The notes below the pieces were generated by a model, which did no database searches, was not told where the DNA came from, and saw only the letters and a list, made by a program, of their open reading frames with translations. Below are positions 17,014 to 27,335 of a DNA stretch of 64,000 nt, in pieces. Both the position numbers and the translations under genes were made by a program. Source of the DNA: Azospirillum griseum (GTDB taxonomy: Bacteria; Pseudomonadota; Alphaproteobacteria; Azospirillales; Azospirillaceae); assembly GCF_003966125.1 (NCBI RefSeq), contig NZ_RXMA01000002.1:1-64000 (forward strand), written 5' to 3'. Numbering within the stretch: position 1 is the stretch's first letter; each line of letters begins with the position of its first letter.

Positions 17014-18229
17014 TCTGGGCGCGCAACTGGGCGCAGATGGATTTGGCCCGCGCCTCGTCAGCGCCGGTGCCTTGCACGCGGTAGAAGGTTCCTTTGCCGT
17101 CCAGGTCGATCTTCGCCGCCTGGAAGGACAAGCTGCCCAGCGCTTCGGGATGACGCCCCGCCAACCGCTTCCATTCCGCCGAGGCTTCGGCCTCGCTGCG
17201 GACGGAGGCCAACTGCACCCGCCATTGACCGGCCCCGCCCACCACGGCGGGGGTTGCCTTGGCCGGATTGGCCGGAGTGGCCGCCGCCGGGACTGGGGTC
17301 GTCGGCGCGGGCGGAACCGGCTTGGCCGCCGTCGATGCGGTGGCTCCCGATGCCGGAGGCGGGGGCGCGATCGGCGCGGCGGCGATGCTTGTGCGCGGGG
17401 CTGCAACCGGGGTCGGCGCGGCGGACGGTTGGCTGTTGGCCGCAGGCCTCGCCGCCGGGGTTGCGCCACCTTGCGGCGGGTTGGCTTGCGACGTTGCCAC
17501 CGGTTTGGCGGCGGAAGAGGCCGCGTTCGTGGACGCTGTCGGTTTGGGCGGTGTCGTGGCGGTGGTTTGCGGAGTGGTCGGCTGCGGCGCTTTGGCCGAA
17601 GCGGCCGGGGTGTTGGCCGTGGCTGCCGGTTTGGCCGGAGGTTGCGCGCCGGGCTTGGCCCCCGACGCCGAGGGGGCCGCCGCAACCGGGGCAGTCACCG
17701 CTGCCGCGCTGGAGGACAAGGCCGCGCTTTCCACCGTGTCGCGCGGAACAGTCGTCGTTCCACCGGGAGCCGTCGGCAATTGCCCGATCACCGGCACGCT
17801 GGGCAGAGACGGCAAGGACGGCATCGGCGGCGTGACGACCGGTCGCGGCAACGCCGCTTCGGGCGGCGGCAACAGCCGTTCGACGTTGGGTTTGCCACCG
17901 CGATCATGCAACCGGTCATAGACCAGCTTGTCCTGATGCGGCACGTCCATGCCGCCCGGTTGCTCCGGCCGCGACTTGGTCGCGGTCTTGTCGGCGGTGA
18001 TCAGCGGCGGGCCATCGCCCGACAGCCGGTCGCCGCCGCGAAAACCGATCATAAGGGCACCGGCAAAGGCAATCAGGCCAAACGCCGCAAAGCCGACCCC
18101 CAAGCGGTTGGGCGGGCGATAGCCCACCCTCACCCCATGGGAGGATGGCTGTGGCGGCGCGCCATAGGGTGGGGGCGCGTAAGGCCCCTCGCCCACGCCA
18201 TTGCCCATGCCGTGGCCCATCTGGTTCAT
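16985..18229 (-). CDS. SPOR-domain membrane protein
   Basis: A 414-aa bitopic protein: a short Pro/Gly cytoplasmic part, one transmembrane helix (about 44-62), a periplasmic linker of roughly 250 residues dominated by Pro, Ala and Thr, and a C-terminal SPOR domain (about 335-414) beginning [14 protein letters not shown] domains bind denuded glycan strands at the division septum, so a role in cell division or septal wall turnover is likely. It overlaps argS by ATGA and nagZ by 29 bases. The linker's low complexity produces several long false ORFs in other frames. Confidence 0.9.
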   Translation of the reverse strand: MNQMGHGMGNGVGEGPYAPPPYGAPPQPSSHGVRVGYRPPNRLGVGFAAFGLIAFAGALMIGFRGGDRLSGDGPPLITADKTATKSRPEQPGGMDVPHQDKLVYDRLHDRGGKPNVERLLPPPEAALPRPVVTPPMPSLPSLPSVPVIGQLPTAPGGTTTVPRDTVESAALSSSAAAVTAPVAAAPSASGAKPGAQPPAKPAATANTPAASAKAPQPTTPQTTATTPPKPTASTNAASSAAKPVATSQANPPQGGATPAARPAANSQPSAAPTPVAAPRTSIAAAPIAPPPPASGATASTAAKPVPPAPTTPVPAAATPANPAKATPAVVGGAGQWRVQLASVRSEAEASAEWKRLAGRHPEALGSLSFQAAKIDLDGKGTFYRVQGTGADEARAKSICAQLRAQNVGCVVVRP

Positions 18230-19986
18230 GAACGCAATTCCTCCGCCGGTTCCACGCCCATCACCGCCAGACCGGACGCGATCACGGTGGACACCGCCGC
18301 GATCAGGGCCAGCCGGGCGACCGTCACCTCCTCATCCCCGTCGATCAGGAAGCGGAGCGACGCGTCGTCGCGCCCCCGGTTCCACAGGGCGTGGAAATCG
18401 CTGGCCAGATCGTAGAGGTAGAAGGCGACGCGGTGCGGTTCGTGCGCTTCGGCCGCCGATTCGACCAGACGCGGCCACACCGCCATCCGCTTGACCAGCG
18501 CCATTTCCTCCTCCGCCTCCAGGCGGTTCAGGTTGGCGGCGGCGGCCAGGGCGGACGGCGACAGATCGACCTGCGGCAGGGCGGTGGCGGCGTGGCGCAG
18601 CACCGACCGGCAGCGGGCGTGCGCGTACTGCACGTAGAACACCGGGTTGTCCTTCGACTGCTCCGTCACCTTGGCGAAGTCGAAATCCAGCGTCTGGTCG
18701 TTGCGGCGGGTCAGCATGATGAAGCGGACGACGTCCTTGCCCACCTGCTCGATCACGTCGCGCAGGGTGACGAAGGTCCCGGCCCGCTTGGACATCTTCA
18801 CCGGCTGGCCGTTCTGCATCAGGTGCACCAGCTGGCACAGCTTGACGTCCAGGGACGCCTTGCCCTCGGTCACGGCGGCGGTGGCCGCCTGCATCCGCTT
18901 GACGTAGCCGCCATGGTCAGCCCCCCAGACGTCGATCTGGTTGGCGAAACCTCGGCGATATTTATCAAAGTGATAGGCGATATCGTTCGAGAAGTAGGTG
19001 AAGGAGCCATCCGACTTTTTCAGCGGCCGGTCGACGTCGTCGCCGAAGTCGGTGGACTTGAACAGGGTCTGCGGGCGCGGCTCCCAATCATCAGGCTTCT
19101 TGCCCTTCGGCGGCTCCAGCACGCCGGTGTAGATCAGGCCGCGCTGTTCCAGCGTGGTCAACGCGGTGTCCACCGCCCCGGCCTTCACCAGCGCCCGTTC
19201 GCTGCTGTAGACGTCCATGGTGACGCCCAGCACGCCCAGATCCTCCTTGATCCAGTCCAGGATCATGGCGATGGCGAAATCGCGGCAGGCGGGCAGCCAT
19301 TCGGCCTCGTCCTTGCCCTTCCAGGCGGTGCCATCGCGCTTGGCCAGGGCCTCGCCCACCTCCTTCAGATACTCGCCGGGGTAGAGACCGGCGGGAATCT
19401 CGCCGATGTCGTCGCCCAGCGCCTCGCAATAGCGCAGGTAGGTGGAGCGGCCGAGCACATCGACCTGCGCCCCGGCGTCGTTGATGTAATATTCGCGGCA
19501 AACGGCGTATCCGGCCTTTTGCAGCAGCGCGGCCAGGGCGTCGCCAAACACCGCGCCGCGCCCATGGGCGGCGTGCAGCGGGCCGGTCGGGTTGGCCGAA
19601 ACATACTCGACGTTCACCGCCTCGCCCTGCCCCATGGCGCTGTCGCCATAGGCGGTTCCGGCGGTCAGCACGTCGCGCACGCGGTCGCGCCAGACCTGCG
19701 CCGTCAGGCGCAGATTGACGAAGCCGGGTCCGGCGATCTCCACCGATTGCACATCGGACCGCGTCTTCAGCTTGGCCACCAGCAGATCGGCCAGCGCGCG
19801 CGGGGCCATCCGGGCCGGTTTGGCCAGGATCATCGCCGCGTTGGTGGACAGGTCGCCATGGGCCGCCTCGCGCGGCGGTTCGACCGTCAGACGGCTGCTG
19901 TCCAGGCCCGCCGGGATCGCACCGTCGGCGGCCAGCTCTTCCAGCAGTTTGCGAATATCGTTCTCGAAGGCCTTGAAAATATTCAT
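18226..19986 (-). CDS. argS: Arginyl-tRNA synthetase
   Basis: This 586-aa class I enzyme charges tRNA-Arg. It begins [11 protein letters not shown], has the Add1 tRNA-binding domain, the HIGH-like [14 protein letters not shown] signature, and a KMSKRAGTF loop equivalent to KMSKS. The C-terminal helical anticodon-binding domain ends [14 protein letters not shown]. Start ATG 19986 lies 4 bases after the dgt stop. Its stop overlaps the SPOR start. argS-SPOR-nagZ is a conserved alphaproteobacterial order. Confidence 0.97.
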   Translation of the reverse strand: MNIFKAFENDIRKLLEELAADGAIPAGLDSSRLTVEPPREAAHGDLSTNAAMILAKPARMAPRALADLLVAKLKTRSDVQSVEIAGPGFVNLRLTAQVWRDRVRDVLTAGTAYGDSAMGQGEAVNVEYVSANPTGPLHAAHGRGAVFGDALAALLQKAGYAVCREYYINDAGAQVDVLGRSTYLRYCEALGDDIGEIPAGLYPGEYLKEVGEALAKRDGTAWKGKDEAEWLPACRDFAIAMILDWIKEDLGVLGVTMDVYSSERALVKAGAVDTALTTLEQRGLIYTGVLEPPKGKKPDDWEPRPQTLFKSTDFGDDVDRPLKKSDGSFTYFSNDIAYHFDKYRRGFANQIDVWGADHGGYVKRMQAATAAVTEGKASLDVKLCQLVHLMQNGQPVKMSKRAGTFVTLRDVIEQVGKDVVRFIMLTRRNDQTLDFDFAKVTEQSKDNPVFYVQYAHARCRSVLRHAATALPQVDLSPSALAAAANLNRLEAEEEMALVKRMAVWPRLVESAAEAHEPHRVAFYLYDLASDFHALWNRGRDDASLRFLIDGDEEVTVARLALIAAVSTVIASGLAVMGVEPAEELRS

Positions 19987-19990
19987 CGTC

Positions 19991-21202
19991 TTAGGTCTTG
20001 GCATCCATGTCGAAAAGACGGCCGTACTCGGCCAGCGCATAGCGGTCGGTCATGCCCGCGATGTAGTCGGCGACGTGGCGCGCCCGCACCGTCGCGTCGG
20101 TGTCGCCACCGCGCGCCGTTATGTCGCGCTGCCATTCGGTCGGCAGGGTGTTGGGTTCGTTCATGAACAGGTCGAACAGCGCCCGCACCACCCGCTTGCA
20201 CTTGCTCATTTCCCGGTTCACCCGGAAATGGCGGTACATGCGTTGGCGCAGAAAGGCGCGGACGGGGCCGTGCGCCTCCCACATGGTGGGGGTGAAGCTG
20301 ACCATCGGGATGGGCAGCGCCCGCAGCTCCGCCGCGCTGCCGGGCTGATGTTCGGCCAGACGGCGGCGGGTTTCCGCCAGCAGGTCGCTGACCATCACGT
20401 TGATCATCCGCCGCACCGTCTCATGGATCAGGCGCGGGCGTTCCAGGCCGGGATAGCGGTCCATCACCTCGCGGATCACCGGGCCGACCAGCGGCAGCTC
20501 GGCCACCTCTTCCACGGTGAACAGCCCGGCGCGCAGGCCATCGTCGATGTCGTGGTTGTTGTAGGCGATGTCGTCGGCGAGGGCCGCGACCTGCGCCTCC
20601 GCCCCCGGGTTGGTGTGCAGTTCCAGATCGCATGCGCCCTGGAAGGCGGCGATGGTGGTGGGCAGCGTGGTTCCCGCGCGCGTCGGCAGCAGCGGGCCGT
20701 TGTGCTTGACCACCCCCTCCAGCGTTTCCCAGGTCAGGTTCAAGCCGTCAAAGTCGGCGTAACGCCGCTCCAGCCGCGTCAGGATGCGCAGGGTCTGGTC
20801 GTTGTGGCTGAACCCGCCATACGGGGCCATGCAGGTGTTCAGCGCCTCTTCCCCAGCGTGGCCAAAGGGGGTGTGGCCCAAATCATGGGCCAGGGCCACC
20901 GCCTCGGCCAGATCCTCGTTCAGCCCCAGCGCGCGGCTGATGGAGCGGGCGATCTGCGCCACCTCCAGGCTGTGGGTCAGCCGGGTGCGGTAATAATCGC
21001 CCTCGTGATAGACGAAGACCTGCGTCTTGTATTTCAGTTTGCGGAACCCGCCGGAATGCACGATCCGGTCACGGTCGCGCTGAAAGCACGACCGCGTCGG
21101 GCTTTCCGGTTCGGCCACCAGCCGCCCGCGCGTGCCCGCCGGGGCGCAGGCGTAAGGGGCCAACCGACCCAAAGTCAGATCCAGGGGGATATCCGCCGTC
21201 AT
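19991..21202 (-). CDS. dgt: dGTP triphosphohydrolase-like protein (HD superfamily)
   Basis: A 403-aa HD hydrolase that releases triphosphate from dNTPs. [15 protein letters not shown] supplies the first metal His, [13 protein letters not shown] the HD pair and following His, and [15 protein letters not shown] the distal Asp. The N-terminal [11 protein letters not shown] and [14 protein letters not shown] are typical of the Dgt-like branch. The 403-aa length matches the non-enterobacterial type often described as type 2. First gene of the dgt-argS-SPOR-nagZ operon; its promoter must lie in the 137-base gap to erpA, which is divergent. Confidence 0.93.
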   Translation of the reverse strand: MTADIPLDLTLGRLAPYACAPAGTRGRLVAEPESPTRSCFQRDRDRIVHSGGFRKLKYKTQVFVYHEGDYYRTRLTHSLEVAQIARSISRALGLNEDLAEAVALAHDLGHTPFGHAGEEALNTCMAPYGGFSHNDQTLRILTRLERRYADFDGLNLTWETLEGVVKHNGPLLPTRAGTTLPTTIAAFQGACDLELHTNPGAEAQVAALADDIAYNNHDIDDGLRAGLFTVEEVAELPLVGPVIREVMDRYPGLERPRLIHETVRRMINVMVSDLLAETRRRLAEHQPGSAAELRALPIPMVSFTPTMWEAHGPVRAFLRQRMYRHFRVNREMSKCKRVVRALFDLFMNEPNTLPTEWQRDITARGGDTDATVRARHVADYIAGMTDRYALAEYGRLFDMDAKT

Positions 21203-21339
21203 GGGCGGACACTACCCACGCGCCAGCGCCCGCGCAACGGCGAAGGCGTGCCATGCGGCGGCGGAACTTTGACGCGGGGGCCTTTCCACCCTACATTCAT
21301 GGTCACAGCTTCCCGCATCGCACCAGAGGCGACCTTGCC

Positions 21340-21699
21340 ATGCCCGACACCGCGCTTCCCGTCGCGACCGACCGCGTCCTGATTGTCAGCGAAAGCGCCG
21401 CCAAGCGCGTCGCCCATCTCATCACGCTGGAAGGCAACCCGGCCTTGATGCTGCGCCTGACCGTGTCGGGCGGCGGCTGCTCCGGCTTCCAGTATGGCTT
21501 CCGCTTCGACGCCACGGTGAACGACGACGACCTCGTGTTCGAACGCGACGGGGTGAAGGTGGTGACGGACGATTCCTCGCTCGACCTGCTGGCCGGGGCG
21601 ACGCTGGATTACGTCGAGGATCTGATGGGCGCGTCCTTCCAGATCAAGAATCCGAACGCCACCGCGTCCTGCGGCTGTGGCAACTCCTTCGCCGCCTGA
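21340..21699 (+). CDS. erpA: Iron-sulfur cluster insertion protein, A-type carrier
   Basis: A 119-aa A-type carrier that delivers Fe-S clusters to target enzymes. Three conserved cysteines are present: GGGCSGFQYGF (about residue 46) and the C-terminal SCGCGNSF pair. Length, order and the IKNPNATASCGCG ending fit ErpA/IscA. ATG 21340 has AGAGG 10 bases upstream; the frame is open from 21253, but that extension is unlike the family. The gene is divergent from dgt and 17 bases before xthA. Confidence 0.92.
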   Translation: MPDTALPVATDRVLIVSESAAKRVAHLITLEGNPALMLRLTVSGGGCSGFQYGFRFDATVNDDDLVFERDGVKVVTDDSSLDLLAGATLDYVEDLMGASFQIKNPNATASCGCGNSFAA

Positions 21700-21716
21700 A
21701 CAGACGGAACCGCTTC

Positions 21717-22490
21717 GTGAAGATCGCCACCTGGAACGTCAATTCCGTCAAGGCCCGTTTGCCGCAAATCACCGACTGGCTGCGTCTGACCTCCCCCGAC
21801 GTCGTGCTGTTCCAGGAAATCAAATGCGAAACCGCCGCCTTCCCCGGCCCCGCCTTTGAGGAGCTGGGCTATCACGTCGCCGTGGTAGGGCAAAAATCCT
21901 ACAACGGGGTTGCCCTGCTGTCGAAGGCCCCGGCCAGCGACGTCATCACCCGCCTTCCCGGCGAGCCGGAGGACGAACAGGCCCGCTACATCGAGGCGAC
22001 GGTGGCGGGCGTGCGCATCGCCTCGCTCTATCTGCCCAACGGCAACCCGATTCCGGGGGAGAAGTTCGCCTACAAGCTCCGCTGGATGGACCGGCTGCGC
22101 GCCCACGCCACCGATCTGCTGGCGCGCGAGATCCCCTTTGTGCTGGGCGGCGATTACAACGTGATCCCGGAGGATCGCGACGTTTATTCCCCCGCCGACA
22201 TGGCCGGTGATGCGCTGACCCAGCCGGAAACCCGCGCCAAGTTCCGCGCGCTGCTCCATCTCGGCCTGACCGAAGCCTACCGCGCCCTGCACGACGATGA
22301 CCGGGCTTACACCTTCTGGGATTATCAGGCCGGCTGCTGGCCGCGCGACAAGGGTCTGCGCATCGACCATTTCCTGCTGTCGCCGCAGGCCGCCGACCGG
22401 TTGGCCGGGTGCGTCATCGACCGTGGCCCGCGCGGCGGGGAAAAGGCGTCCGACCACACCCCGGTGATTTTGGAGCTGCGCGACGCCTGA
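21717..22490 (+). CDS. xthA: Exodeoxyribonuclease III / AP endonuclease
   Basis: This 257-aa enzyme cuts DNA at abasic sites and removes blocked 3' ends in base-excision repair. Motifs are MKIATWNVNSVKARL, FQEIKCE (catalytic Glu), GGDYNVIP (metal and phosphate Asp/Asn), LRIDHFL and the terminal SDHTPVI, whose Asp-His completes the active site. It starts with GTG 21717; the MKIATWNVNS N-terminus leaves little doubt. Probably co-transcribed with erpA, a common alphaproteobacterial pair. Confidence 0.95.
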   Translation: MKIATWNVNSVKARLPQITDWLRLTSPDVVLFQEIKCETAAFPGPAFEELGYHVAVVGQKSYNGVALLSKAPASDVITRLPGEPEDEQARYIEATVAGVRIASLYLPNGNPIPGEKFAYKLRWMDRLRAHATDLLAREIPFVLGGDYNVIPEDRDVYSPADMAGDALTQPETRAKFRALLHLGLTEAYRALHDDDRAYTFWDYQAGCWPRDKGLRIDHFLLSPQAADRLAGCVIDRGPRGGEKASDHTPVILELRDA

Positions 22491-22604
22491 CCCAACCGGG
22501 GCTTGGTGGTTGAAGAGCATTTTGTTAAAAGTTTCACCGTTAAGATCATCCCTTCGGGTCCGGCCACGCCGCCGCCCGGCGGCCGGACGGAGGAACAGGG
22601 CGGA

Positions 22605-23177
22605 ATGGTGTGGGGCAAGGGGTACAGCCGGGAAGAGGTTCGCGAGCTTCTGACCGCCATCGAGCGGCAGGCCATCGACGCCGCCCGGCTGGCGGAACGG
22701 GCGCAGCGCGACATCGGCGATGACCGTTTCGCCTCCTTCCTGGATTTCCGCCGCAAGGTGGAGGAGATCCGTGCCCTCTTCGCCCTGACCGAGGAGCGGT
22801 TGCAGGGCGTTGACCACGGCAAGCTGTCGGACCTGCGGACCGAGTTCGACCGCATGGACATGCTGCTGACCGGGATGCTGGCCCGCGTGACCCGCAGCTA
22901 TTTCGCCACCATGCGCGACGATCAGGTGCTGCCCATCGGCGCGCGTGAGCTGTTCGAACCGGAATTGCGGGCGATCGAACAGACCCGTCAACGACTCTCC
23001 CACCCCCGCTACGAGGGCCGCATCGCACCGGAGGTTCTGGAGGATCTGACCGTGACCGCCGATCTGATCCGCAAGACCATCGTCCGCGCGCCCAGCCTGC
23101 CCGACTTCTCCGACAGCCCGTCGGCACCCCGCCCGGTCAAGCGCCTGCGCACCCTGGGCCGCCCCATCCGCAACTGA
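22605..23177 (+). CDS. Uncharacterised helical protein
   Basis: A 190-aa protein I do not recognise. It is almost entirely charged helix (EEVRELLTAIERQAID, FRRKVEEIRALFALTEERL), which suggests a coiled-coil or helical bundle. A basic tail (PVKRLRTLGRPIR) follows a proline-rich hinge. There is no signal peptide or membrane segment. ATG 22605 with GGAGGA about 10 bases upstream is preferred; a TTG at 22503 would add 34 residues. It follows xthA on the same strand and ends in a strong terminator that also closes the erpA-xthA unit. Confidence 0.7.
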   Translation: MVWGKGYSREEVRELLTAIERQAIDAARLAERAQRDIGDDRFASFLDFRRKVEEIRALFALTEERLQGVDHGKLSDLRTEFDRMDMLLTGMLARVTRSYFATMRDDQVLPIGARELFEPELRAIEQTRQRLSHPRYEGRIAPEVLEDLTVTADLIRKTIVRAPSLPDFSDSPSAPRPVKRLRTLGRPIRN

Positions 23178-23199
23178 CGGCTTTCCCGTCAGCTTTTTT
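23174..23199 (+). terminator. Intrinsic terminator overlapping a stop codon
   Basis: CTGACGG (23174-23180), a 5-base loop, CCGTCAG (23186-23192), then C and six T. The left arm contains the TGA (23175-23177) of the preceding gene. Confidence 0.9.
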
Positions 23200-23269
23200 G
23201 TCTCGGAACGCTTGACCCGGCCCGTCACATTCGTTAATCGGATCATCCGCGTTGCGCGCAGCGCCCGAC

Positions 23270-23359
23270 GGATGGGTGGCCGAGTGGTTTAAGGCAGCGG
23301 TCTTGAAAACCGCCGTAGGTGTGAGCCTACCGTGGGTTCGAATCCCACCCCATCCGCCA
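23270..23359 (+). tRNA. tRNA-Ser (anticodon TGA)
   Basis: A 90-base class II tRNA with CCA encoded. The acceptor stem GGATGGG pairs with CCCATCC (23349-23355), followed by G and CCA. The anticodon loop CTTGAAA (23302-23308) carries TGA at 23304-23306 on a GCGGT/ACCGC stem. The long variable arm (TAGGTGTGAGCCTA) marks a serine tRNA, and the T-loop is GTGGGTTCGAATCCCAC. I see no repeat of its 3' end nearby that would mark an integrated element. Confidence 0.97.
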
Positions 23360-23513
23360 CCAACCCCTTCATACAGTCCGGTTCAAACACAAGAGCGCGC
23401 ATTGATGCGCGTTTCCTGTTGATGCGCGCCCCTGCCCCGCTGTTGGATCATCCCATCCCGGCCGAGACCGTAAGGCCCGGTGATCGCGCAAACCTGTTGA
23501 GGCAGCCCCACAC

Positions 23514-23729
23514 ATGAAGCCCGCGCCCTCCGCGTCGTCCATTCACATCGAGGAAACCGGCCCCCAGACCTTTGTTCTGGCGGTGACGTTCGATGGTCAG
23601 CGCTTTGATTGTGGCAACTACATCAGCCGCGCCGCCGCGATGCAGGCTGGGCGGTTGTTCGTTCAACGCAAGGAGGGGGAAGCGGGCGGCGCGCGTGAGC
23701 GTGGACGGCGCAAGTCTGGAAAAGGCTGA
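23514..23729 (+). CDS. Small hypothetical protein
   Basis: A 71-aa product. The first 50 residues look like a compact domain (VLAVTFDGQRFDCGNYIS, AAAMQAGRLFVQR) and the tail is Gly/Arg/Lys-rich (GGARERGRRKSGKG), possibly for nucleic-acid binding. ATG 23514 has GAGG about 11 bases upstream. It lies 154 bases after the tRNA and runs into a palindrome shared with the convergent gatA. I recognise no family; reality of the gene is likely but not certain. Confidence 0.55.
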   Translation: MKPAPSASSIHIEETGPQTFVLAVTFDGQRFDCGNYISRAAAMQAGRLFVQRKEGEAGGARERGRRKSGKG

Positions 23730-23795
23730 CGCGCCGCTCCACGCAGATCCGCGATCACCCCTGTGGCCATCGCCCAAACACACACGCCCAAACAC

Positions 23796-23825
23796 ACAAA
23801 GGCCGCCCCATGGGGCGGCCTTTGT
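23796..23825. terminator. Perfect 30-bp palindrome between convergent genes
   Basis: ACAAAGGCCGCCCCA (23796-23810) is followed directly by its exact complement (23811-23825). It lies 27 bases past the gatA stop and is also downstream of the small gene on the plus strand, so it probably serves as a two-way terminator. Confidence 0.75.
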
Positions 23826-23852
23826 GCTCTTACGGACCAGAACGGGCCAGCG

Positions 23853-25334
23853 TCACGCCATGAAGGGCGGCAGCGCCGTGACGTTCGCGGCCTTTTCCAC
23901 CACCTGGCCGACGCGAAGCAGGGTTTCCTCGTCGAACGGGCGGCCGATCAGTTGCAGGCCCAGCGGCAGGCCATCGGCCCCCTGACCGGCGGGGACCGAC
24001 AGGCCGGGCAGACCGGCGAGGTTGATCGGCACGGTGAAGACGTCGTTCAGGTACATCTGCACCGGATCGTCCATCTTCTCGCCAATGGCAAAGGGGGTGC
24101 TGGGGGCGGTCGGCGTCAGGATGACGTCGCAGCTCTTGAACGCCTCGTCAAAGTCCCACTTGATGCGGGTGCGCACCTGACGGGCCTTGTTGTAATAGGC
24201 GTCGTAATAGCCCGCCGACAGCACATAGGTGCCGACCAGGATGCGGCGCTGCACTTCCTTGCCGAACCCGGCCCCACGGGTGTTCTCGTACATCTCGGCG
24301 AGGCTGCCGCCCTCGACCCGCAGGCCGTAACGGACGCCGTCGTAGCGCGCGAGGTTGGAGGAAGCCTCCGCCGGGGCGATGATGTAATAGGCCGCCAGGG
24401 CGTATTTGGTGTGCGGCAGGCTGATCTCCACCGGGACCGCGCCCGCGTCCTTCAGCCATTCGATGCCCTGGGTCCACAGCGCGTCGATTTCCGCCGACAG
24501 CCCTTCGACCCGGTATTCCTTGGGAATGCCGATGCGCAGGCCACGGATGTCACCGGTCAGGGCGGCGCGGAAATCGGGAACCGGCAGATCGACCGAGGTC
24601 GAATCCTTCGGATCGAAGCCGCACATCGAGCGCAGCATGATCGCCGCGTCTTCCACCGTGCGGGTCATCGGCCCGGCTTGATCCAGCGAGGAGGCGTAGG
24701 CGACGATGCCCCAGCGCGAGCAGCGGCCATAGGTCGGCTTGATGCCGACGGTGCCGGTGTAGCCCGCCGGTTGGCGGATCGAGCCGCCGGTGTCGGTCCC
24801 GGTCGCGCCCAACGCCACGCGCGCGGCCACCGCCGCCGCCGAGCCGCCGGACGAGCCGCCCGCCACGATCTTGCGGTCCCACTGGCCGGGCTGGCCGGGA
24901 CTCCAGGGGCTGACCGTTTCGCCCTGGTGGGCGGTGATGGTCGCCGACCCCATGGCGAATTCGTCGAGGTTCACCTTGCCCAGCAGCACGGCCCCGTCGC
25001 GCCACAGCTGCGACGTCACCGTCGATTCATACTCCGGCATGAAGCCGTCGAGGATCTTGCTGCCCGCCGTGGTGGCGATGCCCTTGGTGCAGAACAGATC
25101 CTTCACCGCGATGGGCAGGCCGTCCATCGGCCCGGCCTCTCCCTTCGCGCGGCGCTCGTCGCTGGCCTTGGCCATCGACAGGGCGGCGTCGGGGGTTTCG
25201 GTGATGAAGATGTTGAACGGGCGGGCCGATTCGACCGCGCGCACATGCGCCTCGGCCAGTTCCACCGCCGTGAATTCTTTCTTGGCGAGGCCATCCAGGG
25301 CCGACGCCATGGTCAGATTCGTAAGCGCCGTCAT
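23853..25334 (-). CDS. gatA: Asp-tRNA(Asn)/Glu-tRNA(Gln) amidotransferase subunit A
   Basis: This 493-aa glutaminase/amidase subunit supplies ammonia to convert mischarged Glu-tRNA(Gln) or Asp-tRNA(Asn). It has the amidase-signature triad: Lys in [11 protein letters not shown], the cis-Ser/Ser region [13 protein letters not shown], and [15 protein letters not shown] 25334 gives MTALTNLTM and shares its A with the gatC stop (TGATG), so translation is coupled. The frame stays open upstream through gatC, but that is a shadow. gatB is not in the window. Confidence 0.96.
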   Translation of the reverse strand: MTALTNLTMASALDGLAKKEFTAVELAEAHVRAVESARPFNIFITETPDAALSMAKASDERRAKGEAGPMDGLPIAVKDLFCTKGIATTAGSKILDGFMPEYESTVTSQLWRDGAVLLGKVNLDEFAMGSATITAHQGETVSPWSPGQPGQWDRKIVAGGSSGGSAAAVAARVALGATGTDTGGSIRQPAGYTGTVGIKPTYGRCSRWGIVAYASSLDQAGPMTRTVEDAAIMLRSMCGFDPKDSTSVDLPVPDFRAALTGDIRGLRIGIPKEYRVEGLSAEIDALWTQGIEWLKDAGAVPVEISLPHTKYALAAYYIIAPAEASSNLARYDGVRYGLRVEGGSLAEMYENTRGAGFGKEVQRRILVGTYVLSAGYYDAYYNKARQVRTRIKWDFDEAFKSCDVILTPTAPSTPFAIGEKMDDPVQMYLNDVFTVPINLAGLPGLSVPAGQGADGLPLGLQLIGRPFDEETLLRVGQVVEKAANVTALPPFMA

Positions 25335-25621
25335 CACTCGACCACCTTCGGAACGACGTAGAAGCCTTCGGCCGTTTCCGGGCCGTTGGACAGAACCTGC
25401 GGGGTGTAGCCGCCATCCGTCACCGCGTCCACGCGGCGGCGCAGCTTTTGCGCGGCCACGCTGGTCATCGGCGGAACATCCGTGGTGTCCACTTCGTTGA
25501 GTTGTTCCACGAAGGTCAGGATCTGGCTCAGTTCCCCGGCCAGAGATTCCAGTTCTCCGTCCGGCACCTTGATGCGGGCCAGATGCGCGATCTTGGCCAC
25601 CGTGGCCTTGTCGAGCGACAT
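25334..25621 (-). CDS. gatC: Asp-tRNA(Asn)/Glu-tRNA(Gln) amidotransferase subunit C
   Basis: A 95-aa stabilising subunit that wraps around GatA and Gat[20 protein letters not shown] at the start, [21 protein letters not shown] in the middle and the C-terminal FYVVPKVVE are textbook GatC. ATG 25621 begins the standard N-terminus. It is followed by gatA with a one-base overlap; 89 bases separate it from the nickel/cobalt-transport operon upstream. Confidence 0.96.
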   Translation of the reverse strand: MSLDKATVAKIAHLARIKVPDGELESLAGELSQILTFVEQLNEVDTTDVPPMTSVAAQKLRRRVDAVTDGGYTPQVLSNGPETAEGFYVVPKVVE

Positions 25622-25710
25622 GCCTGTACTCTCTGCCAAAACATTGGAAATTGGGGCGGAAGCTATCACCCGGAACCACCCACCGCAACGATTGCGGCGT
25701 GTCCCCGTCG

Positions 25711-26745
25711 TCAAACCCCGCCCAGAGCCGCCAAAAACAGCGCGCCGCCCAGCAGCGTGACCAGCCCGGCCCCGGCAAAGGCCAACCCGCGTTCGGCCAG
25801 ATCGGTGGCGCGCGGGTGGGCGGACAGCAGCCGTTCCACCCCGCGCCGCGCGCCGATGCCGACGAATCCCGCCGCCGACGTGGTCAGCGCCACCCCGGCG
25901 GCCATCACCAGAACCGCCATCAACCCGGCGGCGACCATGTCGTTGGCCAGCGCGAACAGCAGCACCAGCACCGCCCCCGAACAGGGCCGACACCCGACCG
26001 CCAAGGCCAGCAGGCGAAAGCCGCGTCGGTCCGGTGCCGCTGCGTGCGTGTGACCGCCATGGCCGTGATGATGGTCATGATGGTGCGCGTGGCCGCAGGC
26101 CGGGCCGTGGGCATTGTGATCATGGGCATGACCGGTGGCGTCCCCACCGGAATGGTCATGCCCGCAACCGGTCTGCCCGCGCGCGGCGCGCACCAGCAGG
26201 ATCAACCCGACCAGCGTCATCAGGCCATAGCTCGCCAATTCCAGATAGCGGATCGACCCCAGCGTGCTCGCCCGCGTCATGTCCAGCAGCAGGACCGGGA
26301 TCCCCACCAGCAGGATCGCCGCCAGGGCCTGGGTCAAGGCCGCCCCCACCGACAGCCGCACGCCACGCCACCACGCCGCCCGGTTGGCCAGAAAATAGGA
26401 CGACACCACCAGCTTGCCATGGCCCGGCCCGGCGGCGTGGAGCACGCCATAGACAAAGGCGATCAGGCACAGCCACGCCCCGGCCACCAGGGACCCGCCG
26501 TCGTCGGCGTCGCGCATCTCCTGCAGCCGCCGGGTCATCTGACGGCTGAGGTCGGCTTGCAGGCGGTTCAGGCTCTGTGCGGCCCCGCGCAGCGGTTCGG
26601 GCAGCAGGGACAGCGATGCGGCGGCCTCGTCCGGAGCGGCGGCGCGCCCACCGGCCAGCGGGCTGGCCGCCTGCGCGTCCGCTCCAACCAGTGTCAGCCA
26701 CAGCGTCAGGACCAGGGCCAACAGCCCCCGTGCCGTTGTCCGCAT
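25711..26745 (-). CDS. NicO/RcnA-type nickel-cobalt (or other metal) transport protein with His-rich loop
   Basis: A 344-aa polytopic membrane protein. After an N-terminal hydrophobic segment it has [12 protein letters not shown], the metal-path motif of the NicO/RcnA family, and later [16 protein letters not shown], the second family motif. Between them, roughly residues 195-235, a cytoplasmic loop contains 16 His in about 41 residues and likely binds metal. RcnA exports Ni/Co, but relatives paired with DUF1007, as here, have been suggested to import. ATG 26745 lies 5 bases after the DUF1007 stop. Direction and metal are not decidable from sequence. Confidence 0.88.
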   Translation of the reverse strand: MRTTARGLLALVLTLWLTLVGADAQAASPLAGGRAAAPDEAAASLSLLPEPLRGAAQSLNRLQADLSRQMTRRLQEMRDADDGGSLVAGAWLCLIAFVYGVLHAAGPGHGKLVVSSYFLANRAAWWRGVRLSVGAALTQALAAILLVGIPVLLLDMTRASTLGSIRYLELASYGLMTLVGLILLVRAARGQTGCGHDHSGGDATGHAHDHNAHGPACGHAHHHDHHHGHGGHTHAAAPDRRGFRLLALAVGCRPCSGAVLVLLFALANDMVAAGLMAVLVMAAGVALTTSAAGFVGIGARRGVERLLSAHPRATDLAERGLAFAGAGLVTLLGGALFLAALGGV

Positions 26746-26750
26746 CGCCC

Positions 26751-27335
26751 TCACCCGATCACACAGGACAGACCGGCCACCCCAATCGGGCCGGTGATGT
26801 CGGTTTCGCGCTGGAATCGCTGGGTTTTGCATTGATGGCGGAACGGCTTGCCGTGCGCCTTCGCTGCCCCTGCCAGCGTGTATTCGATGAAATAGTCCGG
26901 ATCGAAGCCCAGCAGATCGACGGTGCCCGAGGCCACCGGCTGATCCAGCGGTATCATGAAATGAAACACCAACGCCCCGCGCTCCGACCGTGCGGTGAAT
27001 CCACCGGCGTTGACCTTCTTCATCAGGTTTCCGCCCACCGTCACGTCGGTGTAATAACGGTAGTCGCCGAGAAAGCGGAACACGTCGTTGTAAAGCCCTT
27101 GGACGCCCGCCGCCGAGAGCTGCTTTTCGCCCTTTTTCAGATAGTCGGGCAGCATCGCCTGCGAATACATCTCGTCAAAGCGCCAGGTCACATCGATGGC
27201 TTCCAGCCCCTTGTCGGCGAACTGCAAGCCAAAGGACACTTCGGCGAAGACATGGGGGTGCGCCGCCGCCGGTCGGGCGACCGCGATCAATGCCAGCGCG
27301 CACAGGCCGCCGATGAAACCGCCCAAGCGCCGCAT
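26751..27335 (-). CDS. DUF1007 family periplasmic protein
   Basis: A 194-aa exported protein. The signal peptide (about 1-25) ends before AHPHVF, the signature of DUF1007, whose new N-terminal His-x-His may bind metal (Cu/Ni/Zn-type N-terminal site). The body has VTWRFDEMYS and LDQPVASGTVDLLGFDPDYFIEY. DUF1007 genes are regular partners of NicO/RcnA-like transporters, so it is probably the periplasmic metal-binding partner. Its ATG directly follows the stop of the preceding gene (TGAATG), so the three genes are coupled. Confidence 0.9.
   Translation of the reverse strand: MRRLGGFIGGLCALALIAVARPAAAHPHVFAEVSFGLQFADKGLEAIDVTWRFDEMYSQAMLPDYLKKGEKQLSAAGVQGLYNDVFRFLGDYRYYTDVTVGGNLMKKVNAGGFTARSERGALVFHFMIPLDQPVASGTVDLLGFDPDYFIEYTLAGAAKAHGKPFRHQCKTQRFQRETDITGPIGVAGLSCVIG

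Noticed and set aside
23270..23500. Integration site at the tRNA-Ser 3' end
   Set aside because: No integrase gene and no repeat of the tRNA 3' end nearby; flanking genes are ordinary.
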